64,000 nt of DNA from CAITWF01 sp038231575 (GCA_038231575.1 JBBRLB010000006.1:12111-76110), one strand, 5' to 3'. Numbered from the stretch's first letter, positions 25,455 through 34,587 are shown. A program made the numbers and translations. The notes: a model not told the origin generated them from the sequence alone.

Positions 25455-28349
25455 TTAGAATTTGCGCGTGAGTTGGCAGTAAACGAAGCGGCCTTCCGAG
25501 CTATAGAGGAAGCTCGGGTAGCCGGTCGCATTGCCGGCGTTGCCGGAGGCGAACGGAGGATTTTTGTCGAACACGTTGCGCGCGCCAACGGTGAGCTTCG
25601 TGTCGGCGAGCCACTGGCCGAGCTCACCGTGGAAGGTGTAGCCGACCTGCGCGTCGCAGAACCACGTGCGCTTGACGAAGAAGTTGGCCTTGGGGTCGGT
25701 GTTGTCGGTCGTGTCCCAGAAGCCGTCGTTGAAGTTGCCGGCGAAGAGGGCGCTGTAGCCCTTGTAATTCCAGTTGATCTGGGCGCGGCCTTTCCAGCGC
25801 AGGTAGGCGTTGTCGCTGCCCGTGCCTTCGGCGGTCGGCTGACTGACGATTTCCAGCAACGGGCTGCCGGCGACGCTGGATTGTTTGTAGTGGGTATACA
25901 TGCTCCACACCGTCGAGACGTTGAAGCGGCCGGCGTTGTCGGTCTTGAAGCTGTAGTCAGCGGAGTAGTCGAAACCCGCAGCTTTCGTGATGCCGATGTT
26001 GAAGAACACCGAGTTGATCACATCGAGCGAGCCGTCGGCGAGCAGCACGACACTCTCACCGGGGAGCAAGCCACCCGGCGCGGAACCCGCCGCGCCCTTC
26101 GGCACGCGGCCGAAGAAACGGTTGACGGTGTCCTGATAGTTGTTCGAGACGGTGCCTTTGCGCTCAACTTCCCAGTAATCGACTCCGAGGTTGAGGCCCT
26201 TGAGTCCGGCCATCTGCGGCGACCAGACGAAGCCAGCGTTGAGATATTTGGTTTTTTCGGGCGCGAGGCGGCGATTGCCTGCGACCGTGACGTTCTGCTC
26301 AGGCTCGAAGGCGAAGCCAGCGAGCGGGTGTGTAATCGGGCTGAGGCTCGAGGTCGGCGTGGAGTAAAGTTCGTAGAGCGAAGGCTCGCGGAAACCTTTC
26401 GACCAGCTCGCGCGGAGCGTGAGGCTGCTGTCCACGGGCTGCCAGCGGACGCCGAACTTCGGGACGGTCGTTGTTTCCTTGTTGGTCACGAAATCTTCGT
26501 GGCGAACCGCGACGGTCGCGCTGAGATCGTGCGCGCCGGGCACATTCTTCACGACCGGAATGCTCCACTCGGCAAACACGCCCCAGACTTTGCGCTGACC
26601 TTGGGTGATCGCGTTGGCACTGCTGCCGATGAGGTCACCCGTCGTGCCGTAAGCATCAGGGAACTGGTTGAGCTGCTCGTGGCGGGCATCGGCGCCAATC
26701 GCGAAGCCGACGGGGCCGGCCGGCAGATCGATGAGGCTGCCGGTCGAGAGGACGGCATTGAACTGATTCAAGAGGGACTCGTTGCGGTCCTTGGTGGTGA
26801 CCTTGGCGGCACCGACGACTTTAGCGTTGTTTGGAATCGCGACCTGGTAGTAGCCGAACGGATTGTAGGGACTCGTGGTGCCGAGGTAGTCGGAGCTGCC
26901 GGGCGTGAAGAACGAGTCGGCGGCGTTGACCACCCGGTTGAACAGCCGGGCCGAGACGAGCGTGTTGCGCGCGGTGTCCTTGATCGACGAGTAGCTGTAG
27001 CCCGCGTCGAAATTCCATTTGCCCATGATATTGTCGGCCTTGACGCCGGCGGTGATCAGCGCGGCGTCCGTGGTATTGCGGAAAATGCGGTTACCGAATT
27101 CCGCGAGCCGGGCACGCGTGCCGCCGGTGATATCGACGTTGAACGGATTAAACGGATTGTAGGCGCCAGCGGCCGCCACGCGGCCGGTCACGCCGGATAA
27201 AGGCAGTGGGCTCGCCGTGCGCGCCGGGATCACCAGCGTGGTTGAGCCAGCGGAGGTGAAGCTACCAGTGGCCGACGGCGCAAGCTGGTTCTCGGTGTTC
27301 GCGTTTTGGTAGGAGGTGTCAATGTAGAGCTTGACGTTATCCGTGCCGAAAATCTTGCGATCGGCATAGGCAAACACGCCGCGATTATCGCGCCGCGGAT
27401 AGGACATCGAGAATTCGTTGAAGTTAAAGGACGACGGGCGGGTCGTGCCGACGCGATAGGTGTTGGCGGCGGTCAGACCGTTGTTCGATGAGTTCGGCTG
27501 CGACGAGACGTAGATGCGCGCACCGGCGGCCTGGGCAGCCGTGAGCGTGATACCGGCGGCGATCGCAGCGGCGGGCGTGATCTGGAGGTTCAACGGGCTC
27601 GCATTGGAGCTGAGGAACGGCGGAATCTCGGAATACTTGCGGTCGCGATTCATGATCGCGTTTTTCTTGTAGTAGTTGAACCCGACCATCGCGCTGGCCT
27701 TGTCGGTCTGGACGCCAGTGATGAGCGCGGCGTTGAACTCGGTGGAGTCCTTGTTGGTCGTGTTGCCGTAGTTCAACATCACTTCCGTGCCGTCAAAGCC
27801 GCGGCGCATCTTGATGTTGACGACGCCGGCGACGGCATCGGCGCCGTAGATGGCGGACGCGCCGTCCTTCAGCACCTCGATGCTGTCTACCGCGGAAAGC
27901 GGAATGGAGTTGAGGTCGACGAAGGCAGTGGTGCCGCCGTTACCGACCGGGTAGCTGGCGACGCGGCGGCCGTTGATCAGCACGAGCGTGGCTTCGGAAC
28001 CGAGGCCGCGGAGCGAGATCGAGGAGGCGGCGGGCGTGAAACCCGTGGCGTTGTTCGAAATCGGCACCGAGCCGCCGTTGGAGGCGGTAATTTTCTGGAG
28101 CAACTCCGAGGTGGTGGTGAGACCGGACTCGTCGATGACCTTCTTATCGATGCGGATGACGGGCGAGACGCCGGCCGTGAACGCGGTTTCGTTGGTCGGG
28201 ATGTAGGAGCCCGTCACGACGAAGGACTCGAGTTTCTGTGGTTCGTCTTTCTTGGCAGCGGTTTGAGCAAACGCCGACGGGGGCAGGGACGCCGCAAGGC
28301 CGCACACGAGCGACAATACAGCAGTATTCTTCCAGATACGCATGTTCAT
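25455..28349 (-). CDS. TonB-dependent receptor (2)
   Basis: The 964-residue receptor starts MNMRIWKNTAVLSLVCGLAASLPPSAFAQ (signal peptide), then LESFVVTGSYI as TonB-box/plug start. The plug region has TSELLQKITASNGGS and VEVLKDGASAIYGADAVAGVVNI-like sequence (here SIEVLKDGASAIYGADAVAG). The barrel ends in FVYCQLTRKF. It shares overall architecture with receptor 3, which is immediately upstream on the same strand; a terminator between them indicates separate transcripts. Substrate is unknown; the peptidase neighbourhood points to peptides. The leader has ACTACAACAACCACAACCA and no Shine-Dalgarno. Confidence 0.93.
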   Translation of the reverse strand: MNMRIWKNTAVLSLVCGLAASLPPSAFAQTAAKKDEPQKLESFVVTGSYIPTNETAFTAGVSPVIRIDKKVIDESGLTTTSELLQKITASNGGSVPISNNATGFTPAASSISLRGLGSEATLVLINGRRVASYPVGNGGTTAFVDLNSIPLSAVDSIEVLKDGASAIYGADAVAGVVNIKMRRGFDGTEVMLNYGNTTNKDSTEFNAALITGVQTDKASAMVGFNYYKKNAIMNRDRKYSEIPPFLSSNASPLNLQITPAAAIAAGITLTAAQAAGARIYVSSQPNSSNNGLTAANTYRVGTTRPSSFNFNEFSMSYPRRDNRGVFAYADRKIFGTDNVKLYIDTSYQNANTENQLAPSATGSFTSAGSTTLVIPARTASPLPLSGVTGRVAAAGAYNPFNPFNVDITGGTRARLAEFGNRIFRNTTDAALITAGVKADNIMGKWNFDAGYSYSSIKDTARNTLVSARLFNRVVNAADSFFTPGSSDYLGTTSPYNPFGYYQVAIPNNAKVVGAAKVTTKDRNESLLNQFNAVLSTGSLIDLPAGPVGFAIGADARHEQLNQFPDAYGTTGDLIGSSANAITQGQRKVWGVFAEWSIPVVKNVPGAHDLSATVAVRHEDFVTNKETTTVPKFGVRWQPVDSSLTLRASWSKGFREPSLYELYSTPTSSLSPITHPLAGFAFEPEQNVTVAGNRRLAPEKTKYLNAGFVWSPQMAGLKGLNLGVDYWEVERKGTVSNNYQDTVNRFFGRVPKGAAGSAPGGLLPGESVVLLADGSLDVINSVFFNIGITKAAGFDYSADYSFKTDNAGRFNVSTVWSMYTHYKQSSVAGSPLLEIVSQPTAEGTGSDNAYLRWKGRAQINWNYKGYSALFAGNFNDGFWDTTDNTDPKANFFVKRTWFCDAQVGYTFHGELGQWLADTKLTVGARNVFDKNPPFASGNAGNATGYPSFLYSSEGRFVYCQLTRKF

Positions 28350-28379
28350 GGATGGAGCAGTGGTTGTGGTTGTTGTAGT
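28350..28379 (-). promoter_or_regulatory. CA-rich leader of receptor 2
   Basis: On the minus strand the sequence ACTACAACAACCACAACCA (28361-28379) precedes the ATG at 28349 by 11 bases. There is no purine-rich ribosome binding site. The CAACCACAACCA core is identical to that before receptor 3. Confidence 0.45.
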
Positions 28380-28507
28380 AAGCAGCCAATGCGGCTCGCG
28401 CCGCCATTTGCTTGAACTTAGGGAGCAGTGGCGGTTCGAAACGTGCAACACAAATGAGACAAATGGGTGACGACCCTATTCTCCCAGATGCAACAACCTA
28501 ACAAAAG

Positions 28508-28543
28508 AAAAGAGGCGGCCCGCCAGAGCGGACCGCCTCTTTT
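28508..28543 (-). terminator. Terminator after TonB-dependent receptor 3
   Basis: AAAAGAGGCGG (28508-28518) and CCGCCTCTTTT (28533-28543) form a perfect 11-bp stem with a U-rich 3' side on the minus strand, 32 bp past the receptor stop. Confidence 0.9.
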
Positions 28544-28575
28544 AGAAACGCGGGAAGCATGAGCTTCCGCGAAGG

Positions 28576-31500
28576 TTAGAACTTCTTCGAAACTTCCATG
28601 AAGTAGAAGCGGCCGATGATGTCGTAGCTGCGCTTGTCAGTGTTGTCTTCGTTGCCGTCCGGGATGTAGGGGGCGATCTTGTTCGTCAGGTTGTTGACGC
28701 CGGCGAGCACCGAGATGCCGTTATACCAGCCCTTGCCCGCGAAGGCGTAGCCGACCGAGAGATCCGCGGTGACGACCGACGGAATGGTGTAGGCCTTGCC
28801 GTCCGCGCGCTGAGTGTTGACGGTGTTCTGACGCGCAAAAAGCGAACCAGCATCGACAACGGTCGGCGTGTAGGAGATCAGCAGCGAGGTGCTGAAGCCC
28901 TTGAAGAGCCAGTTGCCGAAATAGTTAATTTTGTAGCCGGGCAGCACACCGTTGGAGCCACCAAGGCCGAAGGTGCCGCTGGTCTGCTGACGCGCATACT
29001 GCGCATTACCGCTGGAGGGACCCGAGCGGAATTTGTAGTTGAAGAGAATGTTGGCATTGGCCCCAAGGGTCAGCTTGCCGTTGTTCTGCATCATGCTCGA
29101 CGGGACGTTGTAGTTCACGCCGACATCGAGACCGTCGGTGTATTGCTCGCCCGCGGGATCCGTTTGAACCGTGATGCCGCCAATGTTCACCGAAGTGACT
29201 TGGTTCGGAGCAGTGGAGGTCATCTTTGAGCCGTCCGCAAAGATGAACGTGGCGGCGTATTTTGAAGCGGAGCCCTTGGCGTTCAAGTCGCCGTAGATGG
29301 CCGTATAGTCAAAGCCACCGACCTTGTCCTGCTTCACGAAATAGTAGTCCACGTTCAACGAGAGCCCAGCGACTTGCTTCGGCGAATAAACGACGCCGAA
29401 CGTGCGGCTGATCGACTGGGACGGTTGGAGCGACGGATTGGAAATCTGCGACGTGTTGCCGCCGAACTGGCCAGTCAAGAACACCGTCGGGCTGACGGCG
29501 CCACCAGAGCTGGAGATCGTGCCCTTCGGAATCGTGAAGGTCGGTGAGTTGCCCTGCGCAGGGCCGAAGAGGCTGAAGATCGACGGAGCGATGAAGCCCT
29601 TGGCGTAGGTGCCGCGGATCGTGAGATCGCGATCGAGCGGCTGCCACTTGAAGCCGACGCGCGGGACCTTCGAGGTCGAATTCGAACTCAGCTTTTCGTA
29701 ACGGCCCGACGCTTGGAGATCGAGCAAGTAGGCGCCCGGAAAACGATAGGAACCGCCGAAGATCGGAATGTCTACTTCGACAAAGGCCGAGCGCGTGGAG
29801 CGCATGCCCCCGGCGAACGTGCTGGCGGCGTTGTAGCCGAGCGCGAGCCCTTGGGCGAACAGACCGTCCACCGAGGCGAGGAGCGACTCACGGCGGTATT
29901 CGGTGCCGAGCGCAAACGCGAATTTGCCCGCGGGCAGATCGAGCGGCGTGCCGCGGAGCAGCGCGTTGAACTGCGTGAGCTGCGTCACGCCGTTCTTGAA
30001 GAGCACCGTGCTGGCGGCCGCGATAGCGCGGGGATCTTGCTGGAAGCCCTGCACGGAGAAATAATTCCAGACTGGGACATTGCCCGCGGAATCCGTGTAG
30101 GTGGAGAGCGGACGACCAGCCGCATTGAGCACGTAAGCCGTGCCCGCAGCGTTGAGCAACGGCGTGAGCAGCTTGTTCATGACTGCGCCGTTGGCACCGC
30201 CGAAGATTTGCTGCGTGGCGGACGCGCGGCTGTAGGTGCCGTCGATCTGCCAGCTATAGTTCTCGTTGATATCGCCCTTCAAGCCGGCGACCAAACGATA
30301 CGTGTCGGTCACGTCGTTGGCAAAACGGTTGCCGATGTCGACGAGGCGGGTGCGGACGCCGGGGTCGCCGGTGAAGCCGCTGCCAATACCGATCCCGAAG
30401 GGATTGTAGGGATTGTTCGCCGGGATGATGAGGTTGTTCGAGCCGACGCCCGCGAGCGGGGACGGAGCGAGCACGGTGCCGTTGTTAATGGTCTCGGCGT
30501 AGAGGGCGTCGGCGAAGGCGACGAGGTTCTTGCCAAAGATTTCGTGCTCGCCGGAAACGACGACCTGGCGACGGTCGGTCGGCACGATGGAAGCGGTGCC
30601 GAATTGCGTCGTGTTGAGAATCGTCGCGCCACCGCCGGACGCGGCGGACAACGGCGTCGTGGTGATCGTGAGGTAGGTGCCGGCGGCATTCAGCTGCGCG
30701 ATCGTCTGGGGCGCCTGATTCGGATTGGTCCGGAGCGGGGGCGAGACGAGCGCGGCGTTGTAGCCGGGCGCGCCCTTCGCGAGGGGTGAACCCGCGAGGA
30801 TGAAGTTGCCGACGCGGCCTTGGAAGCTGCCGGAGTAGTAGCTGGGCAACGCGGCAGAAGCGCCGAGGGCGTTGAGGCCGGCCACATCGAGCGACGCGAC
30901 CTTGCGATTTGTGCTCGTGAGCTGATCGTTGCGATAGTAGTCGAAGCCGACGGTGATCGAAGAGCCATCCTTCGAAACGCCGCCGATGATGCCAGCGCCA
31001 AAGGTCGTGTAGTCGCGCTTGCCGGTCGCACCGTAGCGGGTGCGAACTTCGAAACCATTGTAGTCCTTCTTGAGGATAAGATTCACGACCCCGGCGATGG
31101 CGTCAGAACCATACAGCGTGGAAGCGCCGTCCTTCAGGATTTCGATGCGGTCGATCATCCCGAGCGGAATCGCGTTCAAGTCCACCGCGGTGCCTTGCGA
31201 GAACGGCGAACCGACCATGCGGCGGCCATTGACGAGGACGAGGGTCTGGATGTTGCGCAGGGCGATATTCGCCTCGCCGCCACCGCCGTTGTTAACTTCG
31301 GTGCTGGTGTTACCGTTGCCTTGGAAGTCCGGGTTGAACTTCTTCAGGAGTTGGGTCGCATCGGTGACGCCAGACGACATGATCTGACGTTCGTTGATGA
31401 TGTCGACCGGACTGGGTCCGACGAGCTCAGAAACCTTGATCATGGAACCGGTGACCTCGAACTTTTCGAGGGTCATCGTTTCTTCCTTGGGTGAGGCGGC

Positions 31501-31605
31501 CGTAGCCGGTTTCGTTTGAGCGAAGCCGGTGTTAACCGCGAGGAGGGCCGAAACTGCCGCAAAAAGCGACAGCACAGCCGTAAACTTCCGCGTGCGGATG
31601 TTCAT
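28576..31605 (-). CDS. TonB-dependent receptor (3)
   Basis: The 1009-residue receptor begins MNIRTRKFTAVLSLFAAVSALLAVNTGFAQ (signal peptide), followed by TLEKFEVTGSMIKV. The plug has DATQLLKKFNPDFQGN and RIEILKDGASTLYGSDAIAGVVNLILKK. A long barrel ends RFYFMEVSKKF. It is the largest of the three receptors in the region. The ATG at 31605 is chosen because the longer frame has no signal-peptide character. Its leader combines the CA-rich stretch with the TTGTCATAAG box seen before receptor 1. Confidence 0.93.
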   Translation of the reverse strand: MNIRTRKFTAVLSLFAAVSALLAVNTGFAQTKPATAASPKEETMTLEKFEVTGSMIKVSELVGPSPVDIINERQIMSSGVTDATQLLKKFNPDFQGNGNTSTEVNNGGGGEANIALRNIQTLVLVNGRRMVGSPFSQGTAVDLNAIPLGMIDRIEILKDGASTLYGSDAIAGVVNLILKKDYNGFEVRTRYGATGKRDYTTFGAGIIGGVSKDGSSITVGFDYYRNDQLTSTNRKVASLDVAGLNALGASAALPSYYSGSFQGRVGNFILAGSPLAKGAPGYNAALVSPPLRTNPNQAPQTIAQLNAAGTYLTITTTPLSAASGGGATILNTTQFGTASIVPTDRRQVVVSGEHEIFGKNLVAFADALYAETINNGTVLAPSPLAGVGSNNLIIPANNPYNPFGIGIGSGFTGDPGVRTRLVDIGNRFANDVTDTYRLVAGLKGDINENYSWQIDGTYSRASATQQIFGGANGAVMNKLLTPLLNAAGTAYVLNAAGRPLSTYTDSAGNVPVWNYFSVQGFQQDPRAIAAASTVLFKNGVTQLTQFNALLRGTPLDLPAGKFAFALGTEYRRESLLASVDGLFAQGLALGYNAASTFAGGMRSTRSAFVEVDIPIFGGSYRFPGAYLLDLQASGRYEKLSSNSTSKVPRVGFKWQPLDRDLTIRGTYAKGFIAPSIFSLFGPAQGNSPTFTIPKGTISSSGGAVSPTVFLTGQFGGNTSQISNPSLQPSQSISRTFGVVYSPKQVAGLSLNVDYYFVKQDKVGGFDYTAIYGDLNAKGSASKYAATFIFADGSKMTSTAPNQVTSVNIGGITVQTDPAGEQYTDGLDVGVNYNVPSSMMQNNGKLTLGANANILFNYKFRSGPSSGNAQYARQQTSGTFGLGGSNGVLPGYKINYFGNWLFKGFSTSLLISYTPTVVDAGSLFARQNTVNTQRADGKAYTIPSVVTADLSVGYAFAGKGWYNGISVLAGVNNLTNKIAPYIPDGNEDNTDKRSYDIIGRFYFMEVSKKF

Positions 31606-31672
31606 AGTAGTTATCAGTTGGTTGTGGTTGTGGTAAGGCCAAGGCAGCCCGTGCTGCTTTCGCTTATGACAA
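31606..31672 (-). promoter_or_regulatory. CA-rich leader and TTGTCATAAG box of receptor 3
   Basis: The minus strand reads CCACAACCACAACCAAC (31617-31633), 11 bases before the ATG, and TTGTCATAAG at 31663-31672, 57 bases before it. The same pairing of motifs at similar spacing occurs upstream of receptor 1, which argues for a shared promoter or operator. Confidence 0.45.
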
Positions 31673-31771
31673 GGCCAACAGGCGCGATACCAGCGGCGCA
31701 AGCGAAATTATGGTTACATTCCCTTATGTCCTTGGCTTGCCAAGCACCCCGCTGTGCGCCCTTTTGTCCCA

Positions 31772-32773
31772 ATGAAAGAGCTGCCAGCCATCGTCCAAGC
31801 TCTCCTCGCCCCCGGCGCAGGCGAGTCGGTGCTGGCAACTTTGGCGACCGCAGAGGGCTCATCTTATCGACGGCCGGGTGCCCGCCTGCTGGTGAAAAAC
31901 GACGGCGTTCACATCGGCTCGATCAGTGGCGGCTGTCTGGAAGAAGACGTGATCGCGCGGGCCAGCCGGGTCCTCGCCACTGGCCAGGCCGAAACCATCG
32001 TCTACGACACCACCAGCGAAAACGATCTGGTTTGGGGCGTGGGGCTGGGTTGCCACGGGGTCGTCCGGGTCGTGCTGGAAAAACTTCCGGCCCGCCCCGC
32101 CTGGGCCGTCACCCTCTCGGAGAACTTCATCGCGCGGCGCCCTACCTCCCTCGCGGTTATTCACGCGGCGCGCGACGCCCGCCAGCTCGGCACGCAGCTC
32201 GCCACCGGCCCAACGGGCGCCGCCGCGGGCGACCTGGGGGTTTTCCTCAATACCATCGCGCCGCCGACGGCTCTGGCCATTTTCGGCGCCGGCGACGATG
32301 CCCAGCCTCTCGCGCGGCTCGCGCACGAACTCGGCTGGCACGTTTCGGTCGCGGATCCGCGGGCGGCATTTGCGACCGCCGACCGTTTTCCCACGGCAGT
32401 CAGGCTCGTCGTCGCGCCTGCCACCACGCTTCCCGACCGCGTTACCTTGGACTCCGGGACGCTCGCAGTCGTGATGACGCATCACTACGTGCACGACGTT
32501 CCACTCCTGCGCGCCCTGCTGCCGCGTCCCCTCGCCTACCTCGGCCTGCTCGGCCCGAAGAAACGCGCCGACAAAATCCTCGCCGATCTCGCGGCCGAAG
32601 GCGTCGTCCCAACGCCGGCGCAACGCGCACGGCTCCACGCGCCGGTCGGCCTCGATCTCGGCGCCGATTCGCCCGAGCAGGTCGCGCTCGCAATTGTGGC
32701 GGAGATGCAAGCGGCGCTCGCCAGCCGCGATGCCCGTCCGCTCCGCGAACGCAACCGACCCATCCATGAGTGA
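31772..32773 (+). CDS. XdhC/CoxI family molybdoenzyme maturation protein
   Basis: The 333-residue protein has the N-terminal XdhC/CoxI motifs EGSSYRRPGARLLV and IGSISGGCLEEDV, and a C-terminal Rossmann domain with AIFGAGDDAQPLARL, VMTHHYVHD and YLGLLGPKKRADKIL. XdhC-type proteins bind molybdenum cofactor and deliver its sulfurated form to xanthine dehydrogenase-like enzymes. The gene overlaps the next one by 8 bp, a MobA-like nucleotidyltransferase, which is the expected partner. A GTG 18 bases upstream is an alternative start. No molybdenum hydroxylase subunit is present in the window. Confidence 0.9.
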   Translation: MKELPAIVQALLAPGAGESVLATLATAEGSSYRRPGARLLVKNDGVHIGSISGGCLEEDVIARASRVLATGQAETIVYDTTSENDLVWGVGLGCHGVVRVVLEKLPARPAWAVTLSENFIARRPTSLAVIHAARDARQLGTQLATGPTGAAAGDLGVFLNTIAPPTALAIFGAGDDAQPLARLAHELGWHVSVADPRAAFATADRFPTAVRLVVAPATTLPDRVTLDSGTLAVVMTHHYVHDVPLLRALLPRPLAYLGLLGPKKRADKILADLAAEGVVPTPAQRARLHAPVGLDLGADSPEQVALAIVAEMQAALASRDARPLRERNRPIHE

Positions 32774-33395
32774 GACGCGCGCCCCTTTTCGCTTCGGCGC
32801 CGTGATTCTCGCCGCCGGCGAATCCGCACGGATGGGCACGCCGAAACAACTCCTCGTGCTCGAGGGCCAGCCACTCCTCGTCCGCGCGATTGAAGCCGCG
32901 CTCGCCTCGTCCGCGTGGCCCGTGGTCGTGGTCGTCGGCGCCCACGCGGAAAAAATCCGCCCGCTCCTCGCGCGGCTCCCCGTGCTGATCGCCGAAAACC
33001 CGACGTGGAGCGAAGGCATGGCGTCCTCGATCCGCGTCGGGGTCACGACCCTTCGCCAGTTTTCCCGCCAGCTCGAGGCCGCCCTCGTCGCGCTCTGCGA
33101 TCAACCGGCGTTTTCCGCCGACGTGATCGCGCAACTCGTCGCGGCTCAGCGCACGACTGGTCGCAGCATCGTTGCCGCGCGCTACCGCGGCCGGCACGGT
33201 GCGCCCGCCTTGTTTTTGAAGGAAATTTTTCCCGAACTCATCGCGCTGACCGGCGAAGAGGGCGCGCGGGTGCTGCTCAACGGTCACGCCTCCCGCGTCG
33301 CCGCCGTCGATCTGCCCGCCCTCGCGCTCGATCTCGATACGCCGGCGGACTACGCTGCCCTTACCTCCAAACCCATGACTCTCCACCCCGGATGA
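32766..33395 (+). CDS. MobA/MocA-like molybdenum cofactor nucleotidyltransferase
   Basis: The 209-residue protein shows the nucleotidyltransferase signature ILAAGESARMGTPKQLL (14-30), the ENPTWSEGMASSIRVG segment, the metal-binding CDQP, and RGRHGAPALF. These fit the MocA branch, which attaches CMP to molybdopterin for xanthine dehydrogenase-family enzymes, more than GTP-using MobA. Its 8-bp overlap with the xdhC-like gene implies translational coupling. The ATG at 32766 is chosen because upstream residues lack family similarity. Confidence 0.88.
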   Translation: MSETRAPFRFGAVILAAGESARMGTPKQLLVLEGQPLLVRAIEAALASSAWPVVVVVGAHAEKIRPLLARLPVLIAENPTWSEGMASSIRVGVTTLRQFSRQLEAALVALCDQPAFSADVIAQLVAAQRTTGRSIVAARYRGRHGAPALFLKEIFPELIALTGEEGARVLLNGHASRVAAVDLPALALDLDTPADYAALTSKPMTLHPG

Positions 33396-33465
33396 ACCCG
33401 GCCAGACACGGATAATTTTTCTTCCTCCGGGTTAATCTGCGTCCCTCCGAGGTGAGAAATTCCCC

Positions 33466-33957
33466 ATGAAAAGACTCCTCCTCGCTCTTCTGTTGGTCGC
33501 CCCGCTCACGCTCCCGGCCGCGATCGACCATGAGAAAATCAAAAAGGAGGTCGCCGCGCTGGAGGACGCCTTTTGCGCGATGGCCGCCGCAAAGGGCCTG
33601 CTCGCGGCGTTCACGCATTTCGCGGCGCCCGACGTCGCGTTCGTCGACACCGATCCGCGAAAATTCCGCGGCCTCGAGGCCGTCCGCGAACGCATGGGCA
33701 CCGACCAGCCGGGCGTGAAGCTCACCTGGTCCGCCTACTTCACCGACATCTCCGACGACGGCACGCTCGGCTACAACTATGGCCGCTACGAGTCACACCG
33801 CCCCGGCGCCGACGGCAAAGAAATCGTCCGCGGCGGCTGGTTTCTCACGATTTGGAAAAAGCAGCCCGACGGTGCGTGGCGCTACGTGATGGACAACGGC
33901 ACCCCCGATCGGCCGCCGACCCCGCCGAAGCCCGACGCAACGGAAAAGAAAAACTGA
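33466..33957 (+). CDS. Secreted SnoaL/DUF4440-like protein
   Basis: The 163-residue protein has a signal peptide (MKRLLLALLLVAPLTLPAA). Its single domain resembles the NTF2-like/DUF4440 fold: an N-terminal helix pair, DVAFVDTDPRKFRGLEAVRERMG, then strands YNYGRYESH and GGWFLTIWKKQPDGAWRYVMDNG. Function is unknown; such domains bind small ligands or serve as enzymes in diverse pathways. It stands between the molybdenum cofactor genes and purE, facing purE with 16 bp between stops. Confidence 0.8.
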   Translation: MKRLLLALLLVAPLTLPAAIDHEKIKKEVAALEDAFCAMAAAKGLLAAFTHFAAPDVAFVDTDPRKFRGLEAVRERMGTDQPGVKLTWSAYFTDISDDGTLGYNYGRYESHRPGADGKEIVRGGWFLTIWKKQPDGAWRYVMDNGTPDRPPTPPKPDATEKKN

Positions 33958-33973
33958 CCGGGGCGGGCGCCGC

Positions 33974-34465
33974 TTACTGCCCGGGCAGTTTCGCCTCGGC
34001 CACTTTCTTGGTCTGCGCAGCGCGAAATTCGTCGAGCGCTGTTTTGATTTTCGGATCGCTCAGCGCGAGAATCGCGGCCGCAAACAGCGCCGAGTTAACC
34101 GCGCCGGGTTTGCCGATCGCAAACGTGCCGACGGGGATTCCTCCGGGCATCTGCACCATCGACAGCAGTGAATCGAGCCCCTTGAGCGAGGCGCTTTCCA
34201 TCGGCACCGCGAGCACCGGGAGCGGCGTGACCGCCGCCGCGACTCCGGCGAGGTGAGCCGCGCCGCCCGCGGCGGCGATGATCACTTTTAGCCCGCGCGC
34301 CTCGGCGCCGCTGCACCATTCGATCGCGAGATACGGGGTGCGGTGCGCGCTGAGAGCGCGGCGTTCGCACGCGATGCCGAGCTGTTCGAGCGTCTGCACG
34401 CAGTGCTGCATTACATCCCAATCCGACGTGCTGCCCATGATGACTCCGACGAGTGGTGTGGCCAT
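33974..34465 (-). CDS. purE: 5-(carboxyamino)imidazole ribonucleotide mutase
   Basis: The 163-residue protein is a class I PurE: VGVIMGSTSDWDVM at the N-terminus, the catalytic SAHRTP (39-44), and GGAAHLAGVAAAVTPLPVLAVP. It interconverts N5-CAIR and CAIR in purine synthesis and normally pairs with PurK, which is not in the window. The ATG at 34465 matches the family N-terminus. The 122-bp gap to the divergent MFS gene has no further feature I can support. Confidence 0.95.
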   Translation of the reverse strand: MATPLVGVIMGSTSDWDVMQHCVQTLEQLGIACERRALSAHRTPYLAIEWCSGAEARGLKVIIAAAGGAAHLAGVAAAVTPLPVLAVPMESASLKGLDSLLSMVQMPGGIPVGTFAIGKPGAVNSALFAAAILALSDPKIKTALDEFRAAQTKKVAEAKLPGQ

Positions 34466-34587
34466 AGTGTTTAGTGTGGCGGAGAAATTCGACGGCCCCC
34501 GCCCGCGCGGCAAACCGAAAACGTGTCAGCGCCTTTCTCGGACTCTGACTCCGCCCGGCGCGCAGACTTGGAATCTGCGCGCCGGCC

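Noticed and set aside
25473..27200. A 575-codon plus-strand frame inside receptor 2
   Set aside because: It mirrors the receptor barrel codons; the receptor has signal peptide, plug motifs and barrel end signal, the mirror frame has none.
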